46,511 nt of DNA from positions 1 to 46,511 of the forward strand of contig JAEYNX010000011.1 of the NCBI GenBank assembly GCA_023412215.1, written 5' to 3'. The position numbers and the translations under genes are program-made. The notes under the pieces are model-generated. The model was given only the letters and a program-made list of their open reading frames with translations, was not told where the DNA came from and made no database searches. Shown piece by piece: positions 8,346-17,155 of this stretch (the stretch's first letter is position 1; each line of letters starts with the position of its first letter). This stretch comes from Bacillota bacterium. GTDB taxonomy: Bacteria > Bacillota > Clostridia > Oscillospirales > Ruminococcaceae.

Positions 8346-8418
8346 GAATGGGGATTTTAACCCCATTTCAAATGGAATTTAGTTTAAAAGCAGGCTGCAG
8401 CGCGAATAGCCTGCAGCC
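8346..8418. repeat. Two intergenic hairpins
   Basis: AATGGGG/CCCCATT (8347-8367) and GGCTGCAG/CTGCAGCC (8393-8418) lie in the 536-base gap between the EamA and VOC genes. Apart from these and the MITE-like copy, I see nothing gene-like in 8044-8579. Confidence 0.5.
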
Positions 8419-8579
8419 CGCAAATATTATCGTTATTATAGCATATCTGATTAAAAATAGCTTTCAGGGGAATCCTCAAAGTTTCTTCGCTTTTTCATAC
8501 AGATTTTGGTCATTTTCGTTTATTTTCGTGCCGTAACGGAGCGTACCCCATTACGGACGCGCAAAGGCCTGCCTTCGCC

Positions 8580-8969
8580 CTAGAGGTGCTCGGCGAGTTG
8601 CAGTTTAAAGCCATTCGGGTCTAGGATATAGATAAAACGGATAAACGGCGCGGGCGAAAACGGCCCGCTGTGTATCGCAACGCCTTTCGCCTTGAGAGAA
8701 GCCATGGTGTCGTCGAGCGAATCGACCACAAAGCCCCAGCTTATATCCTCGCCGACGCTAACCGTGCTGCTGCCCTTCACGCAGATAAGCTCAATCTCGG
8801 TGGCGGACGTACCGTCGCCGGCGTACATACCGTCGCCTAAAAAGGCGATCTCGCTCTCCGGCCCCGCGTTAAAGCGGCGGTTTAGCTTTAAGCCGATCAC
8901 CTCGGTGTAAAACCGCACCGATTCGTCCAAATCCTTCACCTTGAGCGTGCTCCAACCAAACTTTAACAT
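8580..8969 (-). CDS. VOC-superfamily (glyoxalase-like) protein
   Basis: A 129-residue protein of the vicinal oxygen chelate fold. The opening LKVKDLDESVRFYTEVIGL and the closing FIYILDPNGFKLQL are typical of the two halves of one beta-alpha-beta-beta-beta repeat pair. The last helix-strand carries the usual C-terminal Glu-like ligand region. Members include glyoxalase I, dioxygenases and fosfomycin or bleomycin resistance proteins; the substrate here is unknown. AAAGGA precedes the ATG. The length is normal for a single VOC domain. Confidence 0.85.
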   Translation of the reverse strand: MLKFGWSTLKVKDLDESVRFYTEVIGLKLNRRFNAGPESEIAFLGDGMYAGDGTSATEIELICVKGSSTVSVGEDISWGFVVDSLDDTMASLKAKGVAIHSGPFSPAPFIRFIYILDPNGFKLQLAEHL

Positions 8970-9148
8970 AGAAAATCCTTTCCTTTCCGCTATGAAATTT
9001 CTAAAGTGATCTATTGAAAAACTGTTTTATCGCAAAACTGTTTTTCTATAGCATTTCTACGATAAACCGGGTATCTTGCGACTTTTATAAACCCTTCCAC
9101 TAAAGGAAATCCGCCCAGTGGCTGCTGGACGGCGTATGGTTTGAATTT

Positions 9149-9466
9149 TTATTTCTTTACGGTGATTGCTTTAAGTACTTCAACCGTGTTTTGTATGTCC
9201 TCTACCTTTTCAGTGAGTTTATCCAGCTGGCGGAATTTTTCAATGACCACTTGTTGACCTTCGCCTAGGAGGTTCAGTTCCCTCCTGATGTCGTTTTCAA
9301 GTATCATTTCGGTTCTAATGGTGCGTTCCTCTATCCGGCTGGTACGTTCCTCTATCTGGTTAGTATGTTCTTCTATCCGACTGGTGCGCTCTTTAATGTC
9401 GGCTATATTTTTTTGTATGGGTTCTATCATGGCTTTCATGGCCTGTAAAAGCTCCTGATTATCCAT
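9149..9466 (-). CDS. Small coiled-coil protein
   Basis: A 105-residue protein that is almost wholly coiled coil. Heptads such as RTSRIEE, HTNQIEE, RTSRIEE and RTIRTEM (about residues 28-54) are repeated at the DNA level with a 21-base period. A second coil follows (about 75-100, KLTEKVEDIQNTVEVL). No membrane segment is present. GGAGG precedes the ATG. Proteins like this are common, poorly understood small genes in gut Clostridia. I infer self-association; no function can be given. Confidence 0.75.
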   Translation of the reverse strand: MDNQELLQAMKAMIEPIQKNIADIKERTSRIEEHTNQIEERTSRIEERTIRTEMILENDIRRELNLLGEGQQVVIEKFRQLDKLTEKVEDIQNTVEVLKAITVKK

Positions 9467-9588
9467 GGCTGTTATCCTCCTCTAATCGGCTGCAATGCCA
9501 TTATACCCGTTTGCAAGGTAGCTGTCCAGGGGATTTTGCCGTTTCTTTCACGTCCTATAATATACCATTGTCGCAAAGAGTACAATCC

Positions 9589-10335
9589 CTATTCTTCAAA
9601 CAGCAGCTTTAGTATCCGCTCGGGGCAGTCTAAAAACTGCTTGGTGAGCAGGTAGTGCTCGGTCTGTTTGTAGGGGGTAAGGGCGATGGCGCTTTGCGTC
9701 AGCACGTAGATATCGGCCTGCGGGTAAGCCATCAGGATGGGGGAGTGGGTGGCGATGATAAACTGCGCGCCCATAGCCGTAAGCTGATGCAGCTGCGCGA
9801 GCAGCGTGAGCTGGCTCGACGGCGAGAGCGCCGCCTCCGGCTCGTCCAGGATATACAGCCCGTCTTCGCCAAAGCGGTTAAGGATGAGCGATAAAAAGCT
9901 CTCGCCGTGCGACTGGTTGTGCAGCGACCTGCCGCCATAGCTGTGGAGTAGCCCGGGCCCCCTTGTGGGGATCTCGTCCAGCCTGTCCACCTCGGTGGCG
10001 AGGTTGTAAAAGCTCTCGGCGCGCAAAAAGAAGCCGTCCTTGGGGCGCCGCACCCCGCGCGTGACGGCGAGGCGCTTAAACAGCGGGGAGTGGGTGTCTT
10101 TGGAGGAGAAGCTGAAGTTGCGCGTGCCCCCCTCCGGGTTAAAGCCGCAGCACACCGCGATGGCCTCGAGCAGCGTGCTTTTGCCCGTGCCGTTCTCGCC
10201 CGCAAAAAAGGTAACGGGCTTGCGAAAGGAGAGGGCGGTGAGGTTCTGCACCACGGGCAGAGCGTGCACATAGCTCGCTTTCAGCTCCTCCGGCTCGTCC
10301 TTTAGGCGCACTTCGGTGATAAAGAGGTTGTTCAA
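9589..10335 (-). CDS. ABC-type AAA ATPase (predicted ATP-binding protein)
   Basis: A 248-residue single-domain ATPase of the SMC/RecF-like ABC class. Walker A GENGTGKS lies near residue 47, the signature-like SHGESF near 143, Walker B LYILDEPEAALSP near 162, and the H-loop ATHSP near 196. There is no coiled-coil insert and no TOPRIM domain, so it is not a RecF, Rad50 or OLD enzyme. The start codon is TTG (caa on the plus strand at 10333-10335), with AAAGGG nine bases upstream. Stand-alone members are widespread and have no proven role. I see no partner gene, so it is not obviously part of a defence system. Confidence 0.85.
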   Translation of the reverse strand: MNNLFITEVRLKDEPEELKASYVHALPVVQNLTALSFRKPVTFFAGENGTGKSTLLEAIAVCCGFNPEGGTRNFSFSSKDTHSPLFKRLAVTRGVRRPKDGFFLRAESFYNLATEVDRLDEIPTRGPGLLHSYGGRSLHNQSHGESFLSLILNRFGEDGLYILDEPEAALSPSSQLTLLAQLHQLTAMGAQFIIATHSPILMAYPQADIYVLTQSAIALTPYKQTEHYLLTKQFLDCPERILKLLFEE

Positions 10336-10414
10336 CTTGTCACACCCTTTGTGAAACTATGGAATCTGTCTCGTCGGGCCGGGGCACGGATACCAAAGCC
10401 CGCGCTTAATTTTA

Positions 10415-10807
10415 TCAGAGCATCGCGCTGCACGCCGCGAGCAGGATGCCCAGCACCACCTGTATGCCCACGCCCGCCAGCACCGTGATGATCACGGTCT
10501 TGCCGAGGTCGTCGTCGCCGCGCGAGAGGTAAACAAGCCCCATGATCAGCCCGATAAGCGGGAAAAGGATGGCCACCAGATAGTGCCACCACTCGGCGTA
10601 GGAGCCGCCTGACGACCCCTTTTCGGGGGTGTACACCGCAAGGCGGGTGCCGCACGCCTCGCAGGTCTCGCTTTTGGGGGAATAAATAGCGCCGCACTTG
10701 GGGCACACCTTGCGCGTCGCCTGCTGTGCGGGCAGCGCGGCGCGGCATTTAAAGCAGTCGGTGCGGTCGTCACCGTTTAATTCGCCGCATTTGGGGCAGG
10801 TTTTCAT
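10415..10807 (-). CDS. Double zinc-ribbon membrane protein
   Basis: A 130-residue protein with two N-terminal zinc ribbons (Cys4, Cys7, Cys18, Cys21 and Cys35, Cys38, Cys49, Cys52) and two C-terminal membrane helices (about 73-92 and 103-125). GGAGG precedes the ATG. The ribbons should face the cytoplasm. Such proteins are common in Clostridia and unassigned in function. The gene follows the lipoprotein gene at 10860 in the same direction with a 52-base gap, so the two may share a transcript. Confidence 0.8.
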   Translation of the reverse strand: MKTCPKCGELNGDDRTDCFKCRAALPAQQATRKVCPKCGAIYSPKSETCEACGTRLAVYTPEKGSSGGSYAEWWHYLVAILFPLIGLIMGLVYLSRGDDDLGKTVIITVLAGVGIQVVLGILLAACSAML

Positions 10808-10859
10808 TCCGTTGGTTCCTCCTGTTTCTTGTCCATGATGTCATGCCCTGTGCCTGTTG

Positions 10860-11408
10860 TCAGCTGATCCAGCTGCCCTCTTCGCCGGTAAGCGTCCATA
10901 CGCCGCTCTTCTTTTCCACCGTATAGGTCGCGCCGATAGCACCCAGGCCGGAGCGCCATTTGCTGGCGTCGGTTTTAAGCTTCTCTTCGGTCAGCTCGCT
11001 GTCTGCAAACGAGATCACGACGCCGTCCTCAAAATAAAGCTGCTCAATATACCCCTGCTCGGTGAGCTCCTCGATGGTGCCCGTGATCAGCTCATAGCCG
11101 TTTTGGTCGCAGAAGTCCCTCATCAGGGCCATGAGCGCGTCGGGGTTTTCCAGCTTCGCCTTTGAGAGGTCGAGCGCCAGATATCGGATATCGCTGTTTA
11201 GGCCGTCGTCCTCGGCCCACAGCTTTTCAAACAGCAGGTAGTACGCCTGCTCCGCCCCCGGCTCGGTTTCGCTCTGCGTGGAGGAGGGCGGGGTGGGTGG
11301 CATGGCTTTATAGTCGCTGCTTGCCCCGATAAACGGCATCTGCGCGCAAGACGTCAACAATATAAGCGTAAGAGCTAACGTGAGGGCGAATTTTACGGTA
11401 AGCTTCAT
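10860..11408 (-). CDS. Hypothetical lipoprotein
   Basis: A 182-residue protein with a signal peptide and lipobox LTSC (Cys21), then a Pro/Ser/Thr/Glu linker and a soluble domain of about 130 residues. The start MKLTVKFALT is chosen over the in-frame ATG at 11429 because it begins the signal peptide directly. Upstream purines are weak, so the start is not certain. No family was recognised. It precedes the zinc-ribbon gene and probably starts that transcript. Confidence 0.75.
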   Translation of the reverse strand: MKLTVKFALTLALTLILLTSCAQMPFIGASSDYKAMPPTPPSSTQSETEPGAEQAYYLLFEKLWAEDDGLNSDIRYLALDLSKAKLENPDALMALMRDFCDQNGYELITGTIEELTEQGYIEQLYFEDGVVISFADSELTEEKLKTDASKWRSGLGAIGATYTVEKKSGVWTLTGEEGSWIS

Positions 11409-11550
11409 GGGGTATCCCTGCCTTTCCAAAAAGACGGTTTATGTCTCTTATTTAAGCAGTGGCAAAATGCGGGCAATTTATTCCCGCGCGGCAAAAGTTT
11501 CTGGGCGCCCGCTGAGAGGTTCGCCCTTAAGGGGCTAACGGAAAATATTT

Positions 11551-12330
11551 GTAGGGGCAGACCTGTGTGTCTGCCCCGTTACGTATCACCCGCGTTATTC
11601 TGTGGCAGATACCTTATTGCAGGGGGCGGCGTCCCCGACACCCCACGGTCACGTACCGCGCCGCGTCGATTGTGTAGGGGCGAACCTTGTTCGCCCGCGG
11701 CCTACCGCACGCTACATAGAATCTGCGGGAGACCGCAGGTTTCCCCTACAACCCTCAACCGCCCTGTTGTCCATAATGGGGCGGTACTTTCTTAACAGGG
11801 CGAACATCTGGGTTCGCCCCTGCGGCGCAACGGAGGATTAATTGTAGGGGCAGACCCGTGTGTCTGCCCTGTTACGTATCACCCGCGTTATCCTGTGGCA
11901 GATGTCTTCTTGTAGGGGGCCGCCCCGCGGTCACGTACCACACCACATCGATTGTGTAGGGGCGAAACGCGAAATTCGCGTCTGCGTTCGATGGCGAACC
12001 TTGTTCGCCCGCGGCCTACCGCACGCTACATAAAATCCGCGGGAGACCACAGGTCTCCCCTACAACCCTCAACCGCCCTGTTGTCCATAATGGGGGTACT
12101 TTCTTAACAGGGCGAACACCCGGGTTCGCCCCTGCGGCGCAACGGAGGATTAATTGTAGGGGCAGACCCGTGTGTCTGCCCTGTTACGTATCACCCGCGT
12201 TATTCTGTGGCAGATACCTTATTGCAGGGGGCGGCGTCCCCGACGTCCCGCAGATTATCTGCATGCCCATGTAGGCTGTAGGGGCGGCGTTTTGCCGCCC
12301 GCATGTCAACCGCAAATTTCCCTGTACGAA
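11551..12330. repeat. Tandem composite palindromic repeats, about 300-base units
   Basis: The 1 kb gap before mnmE contains two full copies and one partial copy of a composite unit beginning GTAGGGGCAGACC at 11551, 11844 and 12156. Each unit holds, in order, a GGGCAGAC/GTCTGCCC hairpin, a GGCG-rich hairpin, a GGGCGAAC hairpin, a linker, a GGAGACC hairpin and a GGGCGAAC/GTTCGCCC hairpin. The third copy diverges after about 90 bases into another cassette, GGGCGGC/GCCGCCC. No gene is credible here; the plus-strand frame at 12172-12792 is a shadow. Confidence 0.9.
11966..11992. mobile_element. 27-bp mini-hairpin insertion with apparent 5-bp duplication
   Basis: In tandem unit 1 the cassette reads GGGGCGAACCTTG (around 11680). 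In unit 2 the same cassette is split by 27 bases beginning AACGCGAAATTCGCGT, flanked on both sides by GGCGA (11961-11965 and 11993-11997). The inserted piece contains a hairpin of ACGCGAA and TTCGCGT. The same mini-hairpin occurs inside cassettes near 28115, 28395, 39635 and 44520. Confidence 0.65.
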
Positions 12331-12441
12331 ATCAGCGGGTACCCAACGGCAGCCTGCTTTAACGCAGAATCTTTTCAACAAGCGGCTGAAAAAATGTTGA
12401 TAACTTTCTTGGGGAACGGTACCATGCAAAAGGGTAGGGGC

Positions 12442-13806
12442 TTATTTTCCCACGCAGAACCGCTCAAATACGCTCTCGATCACCGTATCGCTCACGCTTT
12501 CGCCGGTGAGCTCCATCAGGGCCTCGAGCGCGCAATCGATGTTCACGCACACGGCGTCGAGGGTGAGAGCCAGCGCGCCGAGGGCGTCGGTGAGCAGGGC
12601 ATAAGCACGCTGCGCGCAGGCCAGCTGCCGCGCGTTGGAGAGCACGGCGCGCATGGGGTCGAAGCTTGCAAGCGCGAACAGCGCCTCGATGACCCCCGCC
12701 AGCTCCTTCAGCCCCTCGCCGCTGGCGGCGGAAATCTCTACAATATGTTTAAAATTATTCCGTATATACTGCCTGTCGAGACTGCTCGGTAGGTCGGTTT
12801 TATTAATGACGGCGATGGCGGGGGTTCTGCCGATGGCGCGCACCATCTCGTCATCCTCGGGCGAGAGGGAGGCGGAGCTGTCGAACACCGCGAGCACGAG
12901 GTCGGCCTCGGCAAGGCGGTTCTTGGCGAGGGTCACGCCGATGCGCTCCACGGGGTCGTCGGTCTCGCGTAGCCCCGCGGTATCCGAGAGCCTCAGCAGG
13001 GCGCTGCCCACCCGCACGGTGGTGTCCACCACATCCCGCGTGGTGCCGGGGATATCGGTGACGATGCTGCGGGTTTCGCCCGCCAGCAGGTTCATCAGGG
13101 TGGACTTGCCCACGTTGGGCTTGCCCGCAATCACGGTGTGGATGCCCTCTTTGACAATACGCGTTGTATTATAGGTTAAAATAAGTTCACTCAGTTGAGC
13201 GCAGGTATCGGTGAGCGCCGCCTTCAGGTGGTCGGGCTGCACGGCGGGCACGTCCTCCTCGGGGAAGTCGATCCACGCCGCGAGGTTCGCCGAAAGCTCC
13301 ACCAGCGTGCGGATGATGCCGTCCAGCCGCCGGTAGAGGGCGCCGTCGTGCGCGGCAAGCGCGGCCTTGGCGGCCTGCTCGCCGTTTGCCGAGATGATAT
13401 CCATCACCGCCTCGGCCTGTGTTAAGCTCAGCTTACCGTTTAAAAAAGCGCGCTTGGTGAACTCGCCCGCCTGCGCGGGGGCCGCCCCGCCTTGCAGCAC
13501 TGCGGCCAGTACGCGCTGCAGCACAAAGCCGCCGCCGTGGCAGGAAAGCTCCACCACATCCTCGCCCGTGTAGCTTTTGGGTGCTGCAAACACCAGCGCC
13601 ACCGCCTCGTCGATGTCGCCGCTCTGGTCGCGCACCCGCCCGAACAGCGCGGTATAGCCCGCCGCGGTAAGCAGGCTCTTGTCCCTGTGCGCGGGGGTGA
13701 ACACGCGCGCGGCGACCGCGCGGGCCTCCGCGCCCGAGATGCGGATGATGCCGATGCCGGCGCCCCCCTGCGCGGTGGCGATGGCGGCGATGGTCTGGTT
13801 GTGCAT
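12442..13806 (-). CDS. mnmE: tRNA uridine-5-carboxymethylaminomethyl modification GTPase MnmE
   Basis: A 454-residue GTPase that, with MnmG, makes the 5-substituent of the wobble uridine in certain tRNAs. The N-terminal folate-binding domain (about 1-115, TIAAIATAQGGAGIGIIRISG) is followed by a helical domain and an inserted G domain from about residue 212. The G motifs are GKPNVGKST, DIPGTTRD, DTAG and NKTD. It ends in CVGK, carrying the essential C-terminal Cys. GGAGG lies before the ATG at 13806; the longer frame to 13857 lacks support. In Bacillus it neighbours mnmG; here mnmG is about 21 kb away across the origin. Confidence 0.97.
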   Translation of the reverse strand: MHNQTIAAIATAQGGAGIGIIRISGAEARAVAARVFTPAHRDKSLLTAAGYTALFGRVRDQSGDIDEAVALVFAAPKSYTGEDVVELSCHGGGFVLQRVLAAVLQGGAAPAQAGEFTKRAFLNGKLSLTQAEAVMDIISANGEQAAKAALAAHDGALYRRLDGIIRTLVELSANLAAWIDFPEEDVPAVQPDHLKAALTDTCAQLSELILTYNTTRIVKEGIHTVIAGKPNVGKSTLMNLLAGETRSIVTDIPGTTRDVVDTTVRVGSALLRLSDTAGLRETDDPVERIGVTLAKNRLAEADLVLAVFDSSASLSPEDDEMVRAIGRTPAIAVINKTDLPSSLDRQYIRNNFKHIVEISAASGEGLKELAGVIEALFALASFDPMRAVLSNARQLACAQRAYALLTDALGALALTLDAVCVNIDCALEALMELTGESVSDTVIESVFERFCVGK

Positions 13807-13984
13807 GATGTGACCTCCAAGATAGGGTGACATAAATGAATATCCGATTTCAAACAAAATTTCCCCAGAGAAGGGTGAAACTATGCAACCGGGGGTAGTT
13901 TTGGGGGTGTAGGTGTAGGGGGCTCTGGGGATGTGTGTACAGATTGCATCGGCGGCGCGTGGTTATCTGCCACGTCACAGGGAT

Positions 13985-14350
13985 GATGTAGGGGGCGGCG
14001 TCCTCGACGCCCCGCGGTATCTCACCGCGTCATGGTTATTGACTGTGGGCCGCCGAGGTCGTCGGCCCCTACAATAGGACATGTGCCACCGAATAACACC
14101 CTAATACATTCTAGGGCAGACACATGGGTCGCCCCTACGGGTGCCTGCCCGTTACGCCGTAGGAGCGAACCTACATGTTCGCCCTGTTCGGGGGAATGCC
14201 GCCCCCTATCATACGGCAAAAGGGTGGTTGGGGTTGTAGGGGAGACCTTTGGTCTCCCGCAAATCACCGCACGTTGCGGATAAAACCGCGGGCGAACACA
14301 GTTCGCCCCTGCGGCGTGGTTTCTGCCACGGGCGGGAAAACCCCGTCCGA
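13985..14350. repeat. Palindromic cassettes between mnmE and jag
   Basis: About seven cassettes in a 595-base gap: GGCGTC type (13988-14014), GGGCC/GGCCC type (14047-14072), mixed (14113-14138), GAGCGAAC type (14159-14185), GGGAGACC/GGTCTCCC (14236-14260), GGGCGAAC/GTTCGCCC (14290-14312) and GGGCGGG type (14330-14350). This block is the last cassette group before the origin core; none is seen from 14.4 to 23.3 kb. Confidence 0.85.
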
Positions 14351-14401
14351 TGAACGAACCCCCACGCCATCGCTGGTGTGAGGGTTAAAAGGTAAATAAA
14401 A

Positions 14402-15382
14402 TTAATCCAGATCGATCTTGGAGTAGAGCGGCTTATCCTCGGCGTCCTTGGCGGGAACCGCCTTGGGCTGCTGCGAGGGCACGGGGCCCGCGGGCGGCCT
14501 GCGGTCGTTATTGTACGGCCTGCGCTCGCCGTTGTTATAAGGGGGCTTGCGGTCACTGTTATAGGGGCGGTCGTTATTATAAGGGCGGCGCTCGCCGTTA
14601 CTGTTGTTGTAGGGCTTGCGCTCACCGCCGTAGGCGGGCTTATCCCCGGTGCCGGCCGGTCTGCGGTCGTTGTTGTACGGCTTGCGGTCGCCGTAGGGCT
14701 TGCTGCCGTCGCGAGGGCCCTTGTTGAAGGGGCGGTTGCCGCCTCGGGGCGCGAAGCTCTTGACGGGGTTTTTGGAGGAGATCACCACGCGGCGGTTCGG
14801 CTCCTCGCCAAACGAGTTGGAGGTGGCGCCCTCCACCGTCTGCACCGCGGCATGGATGATACGGCGCTCGTAGGGGTTCATCGGCTCAAGCGTCGAGCTG
14901 CGGCCGGTCTTCACTGCGGCGCCCGCTAAACGAACCGCGAGCTCCTGCAGGGTTTTTTCGCGCTTTTGACGGTAGTGGCCGCTGTCGATCGTCACGCGGA
15001 AGTAGTCGCCGTCTATCTTGTTGGCCACAAGGCCGGTCAGGTACTGCAGCGCGTCTAAGGTCTCGCCGCGCCTGCCGATAATAACGCCCAGGCCCTCGCC
15101 TTCGAGGGTGAAGGTTACACCGTCGGTCTTTTCATCCACCGCAATGTCGGTGTGAGAAAGACCCATCTGCCCCAGCACATCCACCAGAAAGTCCTTGGCG
15201 TACTGCACCTTCGATACCTTGTGCACCACCTTTACCTTTGCGGGCGAGGAGCGGAAAAGGCTCTTCTTGGGGAGCTCCAAGATCTCCCACTCTACAAGCT
15301 CTCTGGCTACGCCAAGCTGTTCGCAGGCCGAATCAATCGCCTCTTCGACGGTTTTGCCTGTTCCGATAATCTCTTTTTCCAT
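14402..15382 (-). CDS. jag: RNA-binding protein Jag/KhpB with long Asn/Pro/Tyr/Arg tail
   Basis: A 326-residue protein with the Jag-N domain (about 1-50, GTGKTVEEAIDSACEQLGV), a KH domain (about 75-145, containing VIIGRRGETLDALQYL) and an R3H domain (about 150-210, PMNPYERRIIH). These proteins bind RNA and affect cell division and elongation in Firmicutes. GGAGGG precedes the ATG at 15382. The unusual part is the last 110 residues: a low-complexity tail of repeated DRKPYNN and GERRPYNN units, strongly basic and likely disordered. It follows yidC in transcription order with a 259-base gap, as in the usual yidC-jag pair. Confidence 0.93.
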   Translation of the reverse strand: MEKEIIGTGKTVEEAIDSACEQLGVARELVEWEILELPKKSLFRSSPAKVKVVHKVSKVQYAKDFLVDVLGQMGLSHTDIAVDEKTDGVTFTLEGEGLGVIIGRRGETLDALQYLTGLVANKIDGDYFRVTIDSGHYRQKREKTLQELAVRLAGAAVKTGRSSTLEPMNPYERRIIHAAVQTVEGATSNSFGEEPNRRVVISSKNPVKSFAPRGGNRPFNKGPRDGSKPYGDRKPYNNDRRPAGTGDKPAYGGERKPYNNSNGERRPYNNDRPYNSDRKPPYNNGERRPYNNDRRPPAGPVPSQQPKAVPAKDAEDKPLYSKIDLD

Positions 15383-15641
15383 ACAGCCCTCCATTCTGCC
15401 GGAGCAACCGGCCGGTACTATCACGTAAAAACTATTAAAATGCAGGCCTTGGCGGACGCCAGCAATAGGGCGAAATCAAGTAAAAGTAGCCGTCCAACGC
15501 CGTGCATGATAATCAACCGTCTGCATACAGTTCATTCTTCCACAGCAATACAAAAAAGGAGGTAACGCCGGCGCGATCACCGGTGCGGTTTGAAATGCTC
15601 ACTAAAAAAGGGATATGGGCAATAGCGCCGGTAAAGACGGA

Positions 15642-16721
15642 TTATTTTAAATCGTCGTCTTCCACATACGTTTCGCCGTACTTCTCGGCGTCGCGTTTTC
15701 TCGCCTCGGCAAGGCGCTTGCGGTCAAGCTCCTTCTGGGTGAGGGCCTCTTCGCTTGCGGGGGCCTCCGCGGCGGGGGTGGAACCGGTGATCGCGGGGCG
15801 CGCGGATTTCTTCGCTTCCTTACGCAGCGCCTTCTTGGCCTCCTGCTCGGCCTTCATCGCCTCGAGCATCTTGGCGGGGTTGTAGATCTTGTTTAAGATA
15901 AACTCCTGCGCAAACATTAACAGGGAGGAGAGGGTCCAGTAGAAGCTTAAGCCCGCGGGGAAGGAAAAGGCGATAAACACCGAGAAAAGGGGCATGATGT
16001 ACATCATCATCTTGGTGGTGTTGCCCGCGGCGCCTTCCTGCCCGGGCATCTTGTTTACGCGCAGCGAATAGATCCCCTGCAAAAGCGCCGCAAGACCGGA
16101 GGCGATCGGCAGCAGGATGAGCCAGTTAAAGGAGCCGTCCAGCATCAAGGCCACCTTGGGCGTCTGGGTAAAGTCGATGCCCAAAAAGTGCATGTCCAGC
16201 GACGAAAGCTGCTGCAGGTATTCGGGCGCGACGGCGGAATACGCCTGCTTGTTGGCGGCATAGGAGCCGAGGATGTTGATCTGCGACGAATACTGCGCCA
16301 CGTTCACGCCAAGCCCCTTCGCGATATCGGTCAGCTTGGTGATGATGTCTGCGGGTAAATGCAGCAGATGGGTCATCGGGCGGTAGATAACGTCGATAAG
16401 GCCGAACAGGATGGGGAACTGGATGAGCGAGGGCAGGCAGCTGCCCATGGGGTTGTACCCCTCCTCCTCATACAGCTTCATCATCGCCTCTTGCTGCTTC
16501 TGCTTATCGGTGGCGTATTTCTTTTGTAGCTCGGCTATCTTAGGCTGAAACAGCGCCATCTTTGCGGTGGCACGCTTCTGTTTGATGGAAAGGGGGAATA
16601 AGGCGCCGCGAATGAGCACCGTAAAAAGGATAAGCGCAATGCCGTAGATGGGGATTACCTTGTAGCAGGCCCACATGATCCAGCCAAGCGGTGTACCAAA
16701 AAGCGTGTACAGAAAATTCAT
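15642..16721 (-). CDS. yidC: Membrane protein insertase YidC/Oxa1 (SpoIIIJ type)
   Basis: A 359-residue insertase that places membrane proteins in the bilayer with or without SecYEG. Five helices are visible: about 8-24, 26-45 with LIRGALFPLSIKQKR carrying the conserved groove Arg, 95-115, 195-220 and 240-285. GYNPMGSCLPSLIQFPILFGL is diagnostic. No lipobox is present, so it begins straight in the first helix, as in other clostridial forms. The tail (about 290-359) is Ala/Glu/Lys-rich and charged. GGGAGG precedes the ATG at 16721. It sits in the order rpmH-rnpA-yidD-yidC-jag. Confidence 0.96.
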   Translation of the reverse strand: MNFLYTLFGTPLGWIMWACYKVIPIYGIALILFTVLIRGALFPLSIKQKRATAKMALFQPKIAELQKKYATDKQKQQEAMMKLYEEEGYNPMGSCLPSLIQFPILFGLIDVIYRPMTHLLHLPADIITKLTDIAKGLGVNVAQYSSQINILGSYAANKQAYSAVAPEYLQQLSSLDMHFLGIDFTQTPKVALMLDGSFNWLILLPIASGLAALLQGIYSLRVNKMPGQEGAAGNTTKMMMYIMPLFSVFIAFSFPAGLSFYWTLSSLLMFAQEFILNKIYNPAKMLEAMKAEQEAKKALRKEAKKSARPAITGSTPAAEAPASEEALTQKELDRKRLAEARKRDAEKYGETYVEDDDLK

Positions 16722-16836
16722 TGATGATCCTCCCAACAGGAATACGGTAGTTCATTATGACAAATGGAGCAGCCTGCGCTGCAGTTCTCTCTATCTAAGC
16801 CCCGGCAGCGGTGCCGGAGTCGGATGTTCGCAAATT

Positions 16837-17106
16837 TTATAGATGACGGTGGGGATGCTTGTCCCTCTTCTTGGGCTTAAAGGCGTCAAAAAACCGCTCG
16901 GGCACATAGTCGATGCCGCCGTTACTGAGTGGGTTGCAGCGCAGGATGCGCCACAGCGCAAGCAAACTGCCCCTTATAAACCCGAAGCGCACGAGCGCGC
17001 CCCGCGCGTAGGCCGAGCAGGAGGGGTAGTACTTGCAGGTGGGCGGAAAGAGCGGCGAGATAAAGCGCTGGTATAGGGTTATCAGCTTTAAAGCAAGCCA
17101 CCGCAT
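16837..17106 (-). CDS. yidD: Membrane protein insertion efficiency factor YidD
   Basis: An 89-residue protein of the YidD family, an inner-membrane-associated helper of YidC. The signature Cys motifs are present: TCKYYPSCSAYA (about 23-34) and RCNPLSNGGIDYVPE (about 56-70). An amphipathic N-terminal helix (LALKLITLYQRFISPLF) is typical. A basic, His-rich tail ends the protein. It lies 49 bases after rnpA and 115 before yidC, its usual place, so co-transcription with rnpA and yidC is likely. Confidence 0.95.
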   Translation of the reverse strand: MRWLALKLITLYQRFISPLFPPTCKYYPSCSAYARGALVRFGFIRGSLLALWRILRCNPLSNGGIDYVPERFFDAFKPKKRDKHPHRHL

Positions 17107-17155
17107 CGTAAAACCACCCTGCGTTTTGCTTTTAAAAAAAGCGCGTTTTATTGTT

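Noticed and set aside
10040..10335. AAA ATPase at 9589-10335 as part of a defence system
   Set aside because: No nuclease, TOPRIM or other effector gene is next to it; stand-alone members of this group are common.
12172..12792. 206-codon plus-strand frame running from repeats into mnmE
   Set aside because: Half is repeat DNA and half is antisense to mnmE; no start signal.
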